This document shows positions 1-9,197 of a stretch of DNA of 64,000 nucleotides, piece after piece; position 1 is the stretch's first letter, and every line of letters starts with the position of its first letter. This DNA is from Bdellovibrio bacteriovorus (lineage in GTDB: Bacteria > Bdellovibrionota > Bdellovibrionia > Bdellovibrionales > Bdellovibrionaceae), in contig NZ_LUKD01000001.1 of assembly GCF_001592745.1 (NCBI RefSeq), positions 1,123,384 to 1,187,383 of the forward strand, in the 5' to 3' direction. A program made the translations under genes and the position numbers. Below the pieces are notes generated by a model that was not told the origin of the DNA, made no database searches, and was given only the letters and a program-made list of their open reading frames with translations.

Positions 1-140
1 TTAGTAAAGGGCACATCGTCTATCAGGGAACTGTTCCTGATTTCGTGGCAAAATCAAATAGTGAATTAGCTGAAAATGAAGAGGTCGATTTTGAAGATGT
101 CATCCGCCGTTTTTTGGAAACGGAATCTCGCGTTCGCTAA
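1..140 (+). CDS. ABC transporter ATP-binding protein, C-terminal end (partial)
   Basis: An open frame enters from the left edge and stops at 138-140. The 45 visible residues (SKGHIVYQGTV near the edge) match the tail of an ABC ATPase, where a 'G.I.Y.G' strand follows the switch region and a charged extension closes the protein. Walker A, signature and Walker B lie outside the window. It runs into two ABC-2 permease genes on the same strand with overlapping ends, the usual order ATPase-permease-permease of the COG4586/4587/3694 exporters. Assignment rests on the short tail plus context. Confidence 0.7.
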   Translation, partial: SKGHIVYQGTVPDFVAKSNSELAENEEVDFEDVIRRFLETESRVR

Positions 141-909
141 ATTGGCGATCGTCACAAATCTTGAATATCGCCTGAACTATTTCGTCGATGCGATTTTGCA
201 ACCGACGATCACCACAGGCATCGAGATGCTTTTGTGGCACGCGGTCTTTGTCGGTGCTGGCACAGCCGAAGTTGCCGGATTCACCCGCGACTATTATCTT
301 TCTTATGCTCTCTGGGGCGCTTTCTTTGCGCGCATTTGCACGAGCTGGATGTATGAATACCGAATGATTCAAGAAATCGACACGGGCACCATCAACAGCC
401 TGCTGGTTCGACCCATGAGTTTCTACGAGTATTATTTTTCGCAGTTGATGGGATACAAATTCGTCACGACACTTGTCTCGATGCTGATCCCACTTAGTGT
501 CGTTATGATTTTTAAATTACCGACACAGCTTTCAAGACTTCCCATGGCCTTTGCTTTAGAGTTTTACTATCTCATCCTGGTTCACTCGATCAGCTTTGTG
601 GTTGCTTCCATCGCTTTTTATTTCAATAAGGTCTATTCCCTAACTGGAGCAAAGAATTTAGCTCTGTGGCTTTTCACCGGAGAACTTTTTCCTTTGGATC
701 TGATGTCAGAACCATTCAGAACTTGGGCCATCGCTCTTCCATTCAGCGCCGGAGTCTATGTTCCTGTCGGATATATCACGGGTCGACTTGAAATAGCGAC
801 AGTATGGCAGTCATTTGTCTCCGTCACTATCGGCATTGTCGTCGTAAATTTAATTGGCATGGCGATGTGGCGTAAGGGAATCAAAACTTATGCGGGAACA
901 GGTGCTTAA
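76..909 (+). CDS. ABC-2 type permease (COG4587-like)
   Basis: A 277-residue inner-membrane protein with about six hydrophobic segments, a conserved N-terminal 'NLEYRLNYFVD' region and an amphipathic 'GTINSLLVRP' stretch near residue 110. These are typical of the ABC2_membrane_6 (DUF990) family. It probably forms a heterodimeric channel with the next gene, powered by the ATPase ending at 140, and exports an unknown substrate. The start is uncertain: ATG 76 overlaps the ATPase by 65 bases without a clear Shine-Dalgarno, and the in-frame ATG at 97 is an alternative. The stop touches the ATG of the next gene, so translational coupling is likely. Confidence 0.82.
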   Translation: MKRSILKMSSAVFWKRNLAFAKLAIVTNLEYRLNYFVDAILQPTITTGIEMLLWHAVFVGAGTAEVAGFTRDYYLSYALWGAFFARICTSWMYEYRMIQEIDTGTINSLLVRPMSFYEYYFSQLMGYKFVTTLVSMLIPLSVVMIFKLPTQLSRLPMAFALEFYYLILVHSISFVVASIAFYFNKVYSLTGAKNLALWLFTGELFPLDLMSEPFRTWAIALPFSAGVYVPVGYITGRLEIATVWQSFVSVTIGIVVVNLIGMAMWRKGIKTYAGTGA

Positions 910-1703
910 TGAAGAACATTAAAAAGTATCTTCTTTTGTACTTCGCTCTTTTTAGGACCAGCTTCATTGCCGATCTTGAATATCGTGTGAACTTCCTGAC
1001 TCGAATCATGACAGATATTTTCTGGTATGCGGCTCAGATTATAACATTTGAAGTTTTATTCCATCACACCCCCCGTATTGGTGACTGGAACTTAGAACAG
1101 ATGCGTGTCTTTCTGGGAATTGTATTTGTGGTCGACGGACTTTATATGATCATCCTTTCGGAAAACTTAGATCAATTTTCCGAAAAAGTCCGCAAAGGTG
1201 ATTTGGATCTGCTTTTAGCTAAGCCTGTGAACTCGCAGTTCATGCTGAGTCTGCAAAAAGCATCAACTGCAATGATTGGAAATCTGGGGCTGGGCCTGGC
1301 TTGGTTCATCTACAGTCTTTTGCAACTTTCTGAATTTAATTGGTTTCGACTGTTGTGGCTCTTAATTTTGATTCCTTGTGGACTGGTCGCTCTGTACGCC
1401 ATGAGATTTTTTATGGCTTCAACCGCCGTGATCTTTGCACGCTCAGAAAATTTGCAGTTCATTTGGTATCAGATTTACAAGCTTGGGATGCGCCCCGATT
1501 CGATTTATGTTCCTTGGTTTAAATGGGTTCTATTAACCGCGCTTCCCGTCGGCGTGATCGCAAGTGTTCCTGCTCGCGCCCTCTTAGAACCACCGCAACT
1601 GGAACTGTTTGCTTGGGTCGTCGTTCTTGCGGGTCTTTTAATTTATCTTTCAAACAAATTTTGGAAATTTGCCTTGCGTTTTTATTCCAGCGCAAGCTCT
1701 TAA
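909..1703 (+). CDS. ABC-2 type permease (COG3694-like)
   Basis: A 264-residue membrane protein and second channel subunit of the exporter. It repeats the architecture of its neighbour: an N-terminal 'ADLEYRVNFLTRI' motif, several membrane helices and the loop 'GDLDLLLAKPVNSQF' near residue 100, matching 'GTINSLLVRPMSF' in the partner. The shared motifs suggest the two permeases arose by duplication. The start codon overlaps the previous stop (TAATG). The substrate is unknown; family members are annotated only as uncharacterised export systems. Confidence 0.85.
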   Translation: MKNIKKYLLLYFALFRTSFIADLEYRVNFLTRIMTDIFWYAAQIITFEVLFHHTPRIGDWNLEQMRVFLGIVFVVDGLYMIILSENLDQFSEKVRKGDLDLLLAKPVNSQFMLSLQKASTAMIGNLGLGLAWFIYSLLQLSEFNWFRLLWLLILIPCGLVALYAMRFFMASTAVIFARSENLQFIWYQIYKLGMRPDSIYVPWFKWVLLTALPVGVIASVPARALLEPPQLELFAWVVVLAGLLIYLSNKFWKFALRFYSSASS

Positions 1704-1715
1704 GGAGGGTTATCT

Positions 1716-2336
1716 ATGATTAAAATTTACGGTTCTCCGATGTCTAGCGCGGGTCGCTGTTATTGGATGCTTGAAGAGTTGGGTGTTCCCTACGAGGTGA
1801 TGCCTTTGAACATGAGTGAAAAAGAGCAAAAGTCTGAAGCTTTCCTTAAGATCAACCCGAATGGAAAGATTCCAGCGATCGTCGATGGGGACTTCACACT
1901 TTGGGAATCCATGGCTATCACCAACTATCTGGCAAAAAAATTCGAAAGCCCGTTAGCCGCGAAAAACTTGCAGGAAGAGTCTTTGATTCAACAGTGGAGC
2001 TTATGGGGTCTTGTCGATTTTCAGGAACCTGCTGTTAGCTGGATGATCCAGGAAATCTTTGTTCCCGCTGAACACCGCAATCATCAAATCATTGAGAATG
2101 CGAAGAAGGCCTTGCCAAGAGTTTTAGGTGTTCTAAACCGCGGCCTTGAAGGAAAAACGTATCTCGTAGGAAACCGCTTTACCGTTGCCGACGTCAATGT
2201 GGGCGCGGTCACGAATATCTTGTTAGGACTTAAGTATGACCTCACAGCTTATCCAAATGTGCAAAAGTGGATGAGCGAATTCCAGCAACGCCCTGCCTTC
2301 AAAAAAATTGCGGAAATGCGCCATTTCCCTAAGTAA
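1716..2336 (+). CDS. Glutathione S-transferase family protein
   Basis: A 206-residue cytosolic protein. The N-terminal thioredoxin-like domain begins 'MIKIYGSPMSSAGRCYWMLE', where a Ser/Cys near residues 9-15 would activate glutathione. The ESxAI-type motif 'WESMAI' near residue 64 binds the gamma-glutamyl part of glutathione. The all-helical C-terminal domain ends with 'LVGNRFTVADV', the N-capping/hydrophobic staple region typical of GSTs. A strong Shine-Dalgarno (AAGGAGG) precedes ATG 1716. It lies 12 bases after the exporter genes on the same strand, so it may be co-transcribed. Substrate class cannot be told from sequence. Confidence 0.9.
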   Translation: MIKIYGSPMSSAGRCYWMLEELGVPYEVMPLNMSEKEQKSEAFLKINPNGKIPAIVDGDFTLWESMAITNYLAKKFESPLAAKNLQEESLIQQWSLWGLVDFQEPAVSWMIQEIFVPAEHRNHQIIENAKKALPRVLGVLNRGLEGKTYLVGNRFTVADVNVGAVTNILLGLKYDLTAYPNVQKWMSEFQQRPAFKKIAEMRHFPK

Positions 2337-2351
2337 AACCTCAAAAATACT

Positions 2352-2383
2352 CAATTACATCGGCGCATTGGCCGATGTAATTG
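2352..2383 (+). promoter_or_regulatory. Perfect 13-bp inverted repeat at the start of the papain-like protease gene
   Basis: Arms 2352-2364 and 2371-2383 are exact reverse complements around a 6-base loop. The right arm ends inside the only GGAG near the start codon. There is no T-run after it on the plus strand; an A-rich flank on the left would give a T-rich 3' side on the minus strand. It could be an RNA hairpin controlling translation of the protease, a terminator for the GST gene lacking a U-tract, or a protein-binding palindrome. Confidence 0.6.
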
Positions 2384-2386
2384 GAG

Positions 2387-3643
2387 ATGATTCTACTCGT
2401 CTTTATTCAAGCCCTTCTTTTGTCTAGCTTTTCGCACGCTCAAGAGTGTGATCGCGAAGCTGTGCGCGAGCAGATGAAATTCATCGTTCAGAATTACACT
2501 TACCGAGACGTCTCTCGTCTCGTTGATATGACGAAGAAAGATCTTCAAGCCTGCAATATCAACAACCGGAACATGGGTGTTTCAGATAACTTCCTAGAGT
2601 CACTTAAAACGACTTCCATTCGCGGTGAGATGTCGCGCATAAAAGATGACATCAAAAATTTCTCTGAAAACGGCCGCGTCGAAATGTTTGAAACCGAGTA
2701 TCGCCTGTATGCAAAACGCGTCGGCCTGAGCCAAGCAGAAACGGACGCCTTTTTAAAACGGTACAAAGAAGAAGGTATTAAATCGGCGGCACGCGAACGA
2801 AAGACCTGCACGGGCGTCGACATGAGCAAAGAAATGGGACCTGTGCGAAATCAAGACTCTATTGGTTGGTGTTATGCATTTGCTGGCGCGGATCTAGTCT
2901 CATACAGACTTAAAAAGAAAATCTCTGCCGCAGATATGGCGGTCACCTATAACGACGGTATTATCAGTGATATTCAGAAAACTTTTGGATCAACGGCTGA
3001 AAAATTTCAGGGTGGTTTCACCGCTTCAGCCATCGATAACGCCGTCCAAAAAGGTTTTTGCTTAGAGAAGGACTTCCCCAGCGAAGACAACTCACGTTCG
3101 AACTTGAAGAACACGCTTAAAGAAATTGATTCTTTGGGAAGACAAAAGCTGGGCATCGCTGGAGCGGATTGCGTGCAACTTCACCAAGCTTCACGAGTTC
3201 TGTTCCCCAACGTAAAGATAGGTGACCTGCAAAAAGTTCTAAGTGAGAGTTCGTCGCGCAATTTCATTGATAACTTGGCCGACAAAACCTGCAATCCGCG
3301 CATCAAAGCAAATTTAGAGACTGAAAACAATATGTATCTCTTCGACAAGAAAGCGATGATTCGCGATCTTGATGAACAGCTGAATAAAAGTAATCCTGTG
3401 GCTTTAGGTTACGACGCTTCCAACCTTATGGATCGCCGGGACACTGAAAAAACGCAGATGCATGCCAGTGTGATCGTGGGTCGTCGCTTTAATGAAAAAT
3501 CCGGACAATGCGAATATCTTCTTAGAAACTCATGGGGCCGAGGTTGCAGCTATGATCCTGCGTATGAGTGTAAAGAAGGCAACATCTGGATTCCTAAAAA
3601 CGATATTATGCAAAGAGGAAAGTTCTTAGACTATGTTAAGTAG
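2387..3643 (+). CDS. Exported papain-like (C1 family) cysteine protease
   Basis: A 418-residue precursor. A signal peptide (residues 1-17, cleavage near SHA|QE) is followed by about 125 residues resembling a prodomain, then a papain-type catalytic domain. The oxyanion Gln and catalytic Cys are in 'QDSIGWCYAFA' (Cys near 161), the His in 'HASVIVG' near 358, and the Asn in 'LLRNSWG' near 380. C1 proteases are uncommon in bacteria; in a predator, digestion of prey protein is a reasonable inference. ATG 2387 is preferred because the signal peptide starts there, although GGAG abuts it directly and an in-frame TTG lies at 2381. The last 11 bases overlap the next gene. Confidence 0.88.
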   Translation: MILLVFIQALLLSSFSHAQECDREAVREQMKFIVQNYTYRDVSRLVDMTKKDLQACNINNRNMGVSDNFLESLKTTSIRGEMSRIKDDIKNFSENGRVEMFETEYRLYAKRVGLSQAETDAFLKRYKEEGIKSAARERKTCTGVDMSKEMGPVRNQDSIGWCYAFAGADLVSYRLKKKISAADMAVTYNDGIISDIQKTFGSTAEKFQGGFTASAIDNAVQKGFCLEKDFPSEDNSRSNLKNTLKEIDSLGRQKLGIAGADCVQLHQASRVLFPNVKIGDLQKVLSESSSRNFIDNLADKTCNPRIKANLETENNMYLFDKKAMIRDLDEQLNKSNPVALGYDASNLMDRRDTEKTQMHASVIVGRRFNEKSGQCEYLLRNSWGRGCSYDPAYECKEGNIWIPKNDIMQRGKFLDYVK

Positions 3644-4034
3644 TATCTTATTTATTCTTATCAGTTCTTCTTTCGCACAGTCCGAGCTTCGGTGCGTGGA
3701 TGGCAGTTTTCGTTCAACAACGAACGGCATCGTCTCAACAACCAAAGCTCACTACTGTTTTAACTCGGATAAAAATCAGCTTTATTCCAAAGAGTGTAAA
3801 GATCTAAAGTGCACCACCGCTTTCAATGATCGAAAATTTTTTAAGTTTTCTGAACTCCACGATGAAAACAGCAACCCGGCATTCAATCTCTGTCGCAAGC
3901 TTGACGGCAAGCCTGAGCTTCTGGAGTTCAAGGTCGGCAATGAATGGTTTGCGCTCGATCGCTGTCAATTCAAAGACGGAAGCTTTGTAAGCACTTCCGA
4001 GCTGTTGAAATTCTATCTTCAAAAGAAACGCTAG
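3633..4034 (+). CDS. Small exported cysteine-rich protein, unknown function
   Basis: A 133-residue protein with a clear signal peptide (MLSSILFILISSSFAQ) and six cysteines in the mature part, suggesting disulfides in the periplasm or outside. I recognise no family. It starts within the last codons of the papain-like protease and is surely co-translated with it, so it may be a partner, for example an inhibitor or chaperone; that is inference from linkage only. Its end overlaps the convergent PepF gene by four bases. Confidence 0.7.
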   Translation: MLSSILFILISSSFAQSELRCVDGSFRSTTNGIVSTTKAHYCFNSDKNQLYSKECKDLKCTTAFNDRKFFKFSELHDENSNPAFNLCRKLDGKPELLEFKVGNEWFALDRCQFKDGSFVSTSELLKFYLQKKR

Positions 4035-5857
4035 CTAAGCGCTAGCTTTTCAAATGCATTAACTTTGTTCTTTATTACATCAATGGATTTTTGCCAGAAC
4101 TCGGGACGACGAATGTCTTCGCCTAAATGCTTCTGCACTAAATCTTCCGCTGTCATTCGGCCGGTATCGCGCAAAATCTCGACGTATTTTTTCATAAAGT
4201 CTTTACCCAGCTCTTTACGACGAGCATAGATGCTCATCGCAAATAAGTAACCAAACGTATACGGGTAGTTATAAAAACTAGTTCCGGCCATAGCGAAATG
4301 CAGTTTTGTCGCCCAGAACATCTTGTCATTCGAAGTCAATGTCGGTCCGTACCACTTCGTCCATGCTTCGTCCGTCAATTGCGAAAGCTCATCGGCGTTT
4401 AGTGAACGCTTCAAACGCTGTTCATAGAAGTTCTTTTCAAATTCAAAACGCGCTGGAATATTGATTAGGAAACTTGTCGCTCCCTCCACTTCTCCCCACG
4501 CGAATTCGATCTTTTCTTCTTTGCTTTGAGCTTCTTCAATCAGAACATCGTGCAAAACTGTTTCTGCAAAAATGCTGGCCGTTTCTGCTAACGTCATAGG
4601 GTAACCCGTTTGTGATCTTGGCAAATCACGCATGGCCCAAGAGTGGAAGGCATGGCCCAATTCGTGCGCTAATGTAGAAACATCGCTGTTTGATCCCATG
4701 TACGTCATAAATACACGCGGCTCGCGACGTTTTGCAAATCCTGTGCAGTAAGCTCCATTGCGTTTGTTCGGAAGAACTCGGCCCTCAATCCAACGATTGT
4801 CGGCCATCATCTTCACAAAATCCCCCATCTGCGGATCAATCTGCGCAAAGGAATCTTGAATCAGCTGCAAAGCCTCTTCGTAGGAACGCTCTTTCTTGCC
4901 ACCAGAAACCGGACTTTGCGCTAAAAGATCCCAAGGATCTAAAGCTTTCTTCCCCATCATTTTTGCCATCATCAAAGGAGCTTTGCGAGTCTCGCTGAGA
5001 TTGTTATGACAAGCGGTCATCAAAGCATCCAAAGTTTTTCTTTCGATACGATTGTTGTGCAATGACGTATCGAGGAAATGCACAGGTTTAGAATAAGATC
5101 TTTTCTTATTCACTTCATGACGCCAACCCGCCAATGAATTCAAAATGAAAGCCGCAGAATGCTTATGTTCGGCCCACCCGTTTTGGATACTTTGCCACGC
5201 TACCCTACGAGTATTTTCGTCGACGTTTCTAGTCAACGAACTGGCATGAGCCAAGCCCACTGTTTCCGTCTTATCGGCCCACTGAAGGTGACAGCGCATA
5301 GAACCGCTAAGCTTCGTGTAAAGCTCGCCCCAGGATCTTAAACCCGGGTTAGATACGGCTTCTAGCAATGCTTCTTCTGAGTCCGCTAAAAGCGTGTCTG
5401 CATTTTTTCTTTCATTTTTCCAGTAAAATTCTGCCGGCTTCAGTTCAGGATGCGCCAACACCTGACTTAAGAAATTTTCCGAACATCGTTTTAAGAAGTT
5501 ATTCACCGGGATCGTAGATTGCCAGAAACGCGAATTCATAGACTGAAGCTCTGAATACTTCCCTTGAGCGACGTCATCCGCAGAGTTGACGGAGAGCGTG
5601 CAATTCAGATAAGTGCCCATGTTCATCGAAAGGACGATGGCAGCGTCTCGTTCCAAAAGAATTTTCTGAACCTGCTCACACGTTGATGAAGCAGGATCCG
5701 CGTTGGAGTCTAAGGCCTTTGTTAGTGCGTTTTGCACTGATTTGACAAGGTCCTCAAGCAAAGAAACTTTGTTAGCAAAGTTAGCAAACTCCGTTTGAAA
5801 CTCCGGAGACGTGCACGACGGGTACTCTGATTCGATATTCCAAGCCATTTTTTCCAT
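4031..5857 (-). CDS. pepF: M3 family oligoendopeptidase F
   Basis: A 608-residue zinc metallopeptidase without signal peptide, near the usual 600 residues of PepF. The zinc motif HELGHAFHSW lies near residue 400, with the downstream Glu ligand in 'LAETASIFAE' about 25 residues later. The substrate-binding region 'YNYPYTFGYLFAMSIYARRK' near the C-terminus is typical. It hydrolyses short peptides in the cytoplasm, which suits an organism living on prey protein. The start could be ATG 5857 or the in-frame ATG at 5848; neither has a strong Shine-Dalgarno. Confidence 0.93.
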   Translation of the reverse strand: MEKMAWNIESEYPSCTSPEFQTEFANFANKVSLLEDLVKSVQNALTKALDSNADPASSTCEQVQKILLERDAAIVLSMNMGTYLNCTLSVNSADDVAQGKYSELQSMNSRFWQSTIPVNNFLKRCSENFLSQVLAHPELKPAEFYWKNERKNADTLLADSEEALLEAVSNPGLRSWGELYTKLSGSMRCHLQWADKTETVGLAHASSLTRNVDENTRRVAWQSIQNGWAEHKHSAAFILNSLAGWRHEVNKKRSYSKPVHFLDTSLHNNRIERKTLDALMTACHNNLSETRKAPLMMAKMMGKKALDPWDLLAQSPVSGGKKERSYEEALQLIQDSFAQIDPQMGDFVKMMADNRWIEGRVLPNKRNGAYCTGFAKRREPRVFMTYMGSNSDVSTLAHELGHAFHSWAMRDLPRSQTGYPMTLAETASIFAETVLHDVLIEEAQSKEEKIEFAWGEVEGATSFLINIPARFEFEKNFYEQRLKRSLNADELSQLTDEAWTKWYGPTLTSNDKMFWATKLHFAMAGTSFYNYPYTFGYLFAMSIYARRKELGKDFMKKYVEILRDTGRMTAEDLVQKHLGEDIRRPEFWQKSIDVIKNKVNAFEKLALS

Positions 5858-5879
5858 AGGAAGAAATAGTATCTCAAGG

Positions 5880-5917
5880 CGTTAAAAAAGAAAACGCCGA
5901 AGATATTTCTTCGGCGT
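5880..5917 (-). terminator. Intrinsic terminator after the phospholipase D operon
   Basis: A 10-bp perfect stem (5894-5903 with 5908-5917, loop TATT). On the minus strand it is followed by a T-rich run (complement of 5880-5893). It lies just past the stop of the phospholipase D gene and before the start of pepF, separating the two transcripts. Confidence 0.85.
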
Positions 5918-5940
5918 CATGGTGATACTTTGAACTAACT

Positions 5941-7992
5941 CTAACGCTTCTCGATGTCGTCTTTGGCTCGAATCAATTTTGCGCCCACGTCATTCAACAG
6001 ACGACTTAGTTCGGGAGAAAGCTTTTTGCCCATCATTGTTAACTGCAAAGCCTCCCCTTCGAAGAAAGGTCCGATCTTTTTATCATCCGACCAATCTTCT
6101 TCAAATTCGGATTCGAACTTGCGGATTTCTGCGGTGTCATAAATCTGAGCTCCAAATTCGCGGAAGCTTCCTTGCAATGTATCTGGATTCAGATTGGACG
6201 AACCAACCAAAAGAACTTTCCCATCAACCGAGGTGATTTTACGATGATTTTCCTGGTGGTACTCTTGTTTCGTGCCGTTAGGAAAGTGGGCCTCAATTCC
6301 CAGGGTACGACGTGCACGAACTTCGATACCATGATCCATCAGTTGACCTAGGAACAATGTATTCGGCAAGCCTCCCATCTTAAAGTTCCCATTGTGGTCG
6401 GCCACAATACGGATTTTTAAAGATGGCACTTGAGCTTTACGCTTCATCAAAGCGTCATTGATATATTTGTCATAGATGAATAGATGCTCCATATAAATGT
6501 GGCTTTGGGCGTTTGCGATCATGTCGATAAGCATGTTGCGCGTATCTTTGATTTTTCCGTCCACATTAGCTTCCGCCAAACGAACATATTGATTTCCCAC
6601 TGCAGGAAACGCAGTTCGTTTTAGTTTAAACCAAGAAAGAATCTTTTCTCGTTGAGGCAGATAAGCCTCGTTCGAAAAGCCCTGTTCTTTAAAGAAGAAC
6701 CATTTTCTTTCTTTAGGATCTAAGGTCAAAGCCGCTTCCACATCATCATAATATGCAGCTTGCACCATAGCGGCAGCGGGCCCCTTTACGTACAAGGCGT
6801 TGTCGAAGTAATATCCGCCACTGTGATCCGTCCAATTCTTTGAACCAAAGTAAGCCTGTGGCGCATCTGATTCCGCATCGATAACAATGACCTTGCTGTG
6901 ATCAATTTTTGATTCATAGTAAGTGTTGCGTTTTTCCAAGGATTTGAATGTTTCTTCTGTTTTAGGAACAAAGTTTGTCAAACCAAAAGGTATTCCGGGC
7001 GGATGTCTTTGGATATTTGCTTGAAGCAAAATAACCGAACCTTTTAAAGCCGGCTCTTGCGCGCGATCTTTAATATACTTAAAGATCGGCATCATCTCAT
7101 CCTTCATATTATAGTTCGTCGCATAGTCGTGCATGATCAGAACTTTGAAATTGGGATTGGCTTTTTTCTTTTCGATAGTTTGATCTAAAAGAAACTTGGA
7201 AAGTGTTCCTCCCATCGTCCCACCGAAAAGGAAAATATTAATAAAAACCGACTCTTTCGACGAGATGATCATGTCGCGAATCTTTGCAAACATCGGATCC
7301 TTGAATGAAGGATGCCCTTCATCCTCATTCGATAGAGGCATTTTCATATAAGGCTGGTTAAAATCCAGTTTTCCGCCGGCAAAGATAACCCGATCGTTGA
7401 ACCATTGAATACGTTCAGGTGAGGTTTCATTATGACTGACGATTTCGACAACGTTTCCTGCAATAAGACCCGTTGATGAAAGGACATAGTCATCCATTTC
7501 GGGGAATATCTTGCGAAGATCCTCTGTCAACTCTGTGCTTTGTAAAGACAATGCCGTCTGACTTTTTGTCGCCAGCATTTCTAGCATGGTGCGTGCCTTC
7601 GCCTGCGCAGATTTATCCTTTTTAAGTGGATGCTCAGAATAATCACGCAGAAGCTGCATGCGGTACTGAAGCAATGACTGCAGAACACGGTTTTCATTGC
7701 TTAAATTCTTTTTAACAAATTTCCAATAAACCAAAGGCAGCAACAAGGATTCTGGAACTTGAGCCTCATAGGCCTTCACAAAAGCACGGGCATTTGTTTG
7801 TTCAGCCTTAGGAAGTTTTTGAATCTCCTTTAAAAGAGTTTCGGGTCGGCGACACGCTTCAGCCGAATAGAGAACATCGAAATTCTTCTTATAAAACTCG
7901 ACAGCAGCCAAGCGTTCTTTCAAAGAGACATTTTGAGCCTGCGCTTGCCAGCCTAGAAGAAATGCTAAAGAGACGATGACAGTTTTTTTCAT
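5941..7992 (-). CDS. Exported phospholipase D-like protein with two HKD motifs
   Basis: A 683-residue protein with a signal peptide (MKKTVIVSLAFLLGWQAQAQ). It carries two HxKxxxxD catalytic motifs: 'HSKVIVID' near residue 365, followed by 'GSKNWTDHSG', and 'HRKITSVD' near 583, followed by 'GSSNLNP'. Two motifs make one complete active site for phosphodiester transfer, so hydrolysis or synthesis of phospholipid (cardiolipin-synthase-like) is expected. The signal peptide places it in the periplasm or outside, where prey membranes are possible substrates (inference). Last gene of a three-gene operon; its start overlaps the stop of the lipoprotein gene by four bases. Confidence 0.9.
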   Translation of the reverse strand: MKKTVIVSLAFLLGWQAQAQNVSLKERLAAVEFYKKNFDVLYSAEACRRPETLLKEIQKLPKAEQTNARAFVKAYEAQVPESLLLPLVYWKFVKKNLSNENRVLQSLLQYRMQLLRDYSEHPLKKDKSAQAKARTMLEMLATKSQTALSLQSTELTEDLRKIFPEMDDYVLSSTGLIAGNVVEIVSHNETSPERIQWFNDRVIFAGGKLDFNQPYMKMPLSNEDEGHPSFKDPMFAKIRDMIISSKESVFINIFLFGGTMGGTLSKFLLDQTIEKKKANPNFKVLIMHDYATNYNMKDEMMPIFKYIKDRAQEPALKGSVILLQANIQRHPPGIPFGLTNFVPKTEETFKSLEKRNTYYESKIDHSKVIVIDAESDAPQAYFGSKNWTDHSGGYYFDNALYVKGPAAAMVQAAYYDDVEAALTLDPKERKWFFFKEQGFSNEAYLPQREKILSWFKLKRTAFPAVGNQYVRLAEANVDGKIKDTRNMLIDMIANAQSHIYMEHLFIYDKYINDALMKRKAQVPSLKIRIVADHNGNFKMGGLPNTLFLGQLMDHGIEVRARRTLGIEAHFPNGTKQEYHQENHRKITSVDGKVLLVGSSNLNPDTLQGSFREFGAQIYDTAEIRKFESEFEEDWSDDKKIGPFFEGEALQLTMMGKKLSPELSRLLNDVGAKLIRAKDDIEKR

Positions 7993-9188
7993 AGAGCACT
8001 TCCTTTAAGAACAGATTCAAGATTCAGGAATCGACTGAGCGGCTTTTCACATTTTTTAAGCAACTGGCGTTTTGCATTGGAAAGGGCCGCATCCTGACTC
8101 TGGGATGAAGAATCCTGGTTGTGAGAATTGTACTCGACAAGGTCCACAGAACTTTTAGAAAGATCGATTTCCTTCTTTTCCATATCGTAAACAATTTTTT
8201 TGAGCGTAAAGCTGACAAATTCAGAATACTTTTTCTTTGGCTCAATCATAAATGTCGCCGTTGGGATGGATTTTCCCGCAGCGTCTGACTTATCTGGCAT
8301 CAGTTCGTAACGGCCCTCGCTGGAGGTCGCTAACAGCCCTGGATAAACCTCTAAATACTCATCCGTCGGAATGATATTTTTCAGGTTGAAGTTCTTATAA
8401 AGATCCACCGTATAGAAGACGGGAACGCCGTTCCCGCCCCCTTTGGCCGTCGCAATAAAGTTTTCGCATTGCACAGGCTTATTTAAAGCTTCATTCACTC
8501 GATAATAACGGCGATATCGCACATAACCCTTTACGCCCTTTTTCATCGGATTCGGGATTCCCGGTTTCATATCCAGAATCTCAATATAAAGAGTTACGAT
8601 TCCGCCGATATAGTCAGCGTCTTTTTTAACAGGAATATACACCGAGTTGTTATACATTGATCCGGTGACAGAGGACTTTTCTAAAGTCTCCCACTTCCGA
8701 CTCAAACTTCCGGTATCGCTTAAGCGAAAAGGCTGATTGCTTGAAAGCTCGGGACCGTAGTCGTCTTTACGATAGGGTTCAGGAACAAACGTAAGATCAA
8801 TTTGCAGTCCCGTATTCACGATCTTATAAAACTTCATCGTCTTTACGAAGTTTTCGATCATCGACTCTTTCAGGTTCCCCACAACAATCTTAGCCAGCGC
8901 TTGCTCTGAAACATCCGCCGAAAGACTTTCGGTCAAGGCTTGTTCCAAAGCTTTTCTAGCCGTCTTAGATAAATAATTCTTATCGCCGTTTGTGTAAAAA
9001 TCAATTTTCAGCGGATGACGATAAGCTTGTGTCGGCGAATCTCCACCGAAGATTTCTGCGGCCGCTGCAACCCCGGCGTCGGAAGTAAGAGATTTTGTCG
9101 CTGCTGGCTCCCGCTTCTCTTTATGAGTACATTGTAGACACAAGAAAGAGGCTCCCGCTAGAAGAGCCCATCGCAAATTATTTCTCAT
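7989..9188 (-). CDS. Hypothetical lipoprotein in the phospholipase D operon
   Basis: A 399-residue protein with a lipoprotein signal peptide: the hydrophobic stretch ends 'FLCLQC', so Cys 20 would be lipidated after cleavage. The mature protein has charged linkers and a long region rich in beta-type segments. I recognise no domain. It sits between the YiiX-like lipoprotein (9-base gap) and the phospholipase D gene (4-base ATGA overlap), so the three products are probably made together and act in the envelope. The Ser/Gln-rich C-terminal part (from about residue 355) looks disordered. Confidence 0.75.
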   Translation of the reverse strand: MRNNLRWALLAGASFLCLQCTHKEKREPAATKSLTSDAGVAAAAEIFGGDSPTQAYRHPLKIDFYTNGDKNYLSKTARKALEQALTESLSADVSEQALAKIVVGNLKESMIENFVKTMKFYKIVNTGLQIDLTFVPEPYRKDDYGPELSSNQPFRLSDTGSLSRKWETLEKSSVTGSMYNNSVYIPVKKDADYIGGIVTLYIEILDMKPGIPNPMKKGVKGYVRYRRYYRVNEALNKPVQCENFIATAKGGGNGVPVFYTVDLYKNFNLKNIIPTDEYLEVYPGLLATSSEGRYELMPDKSDAAGKSIPTATFMIEPKKKYSEFVSFTLKKIVYDMEKKEIDLSKSSVDLVEYNSHNQDSSSQSQDAALSNAKRQLLKKCEKPLSRFLNLESVLKGSAL

Positions 9189-9197
9189 AAACGCATC

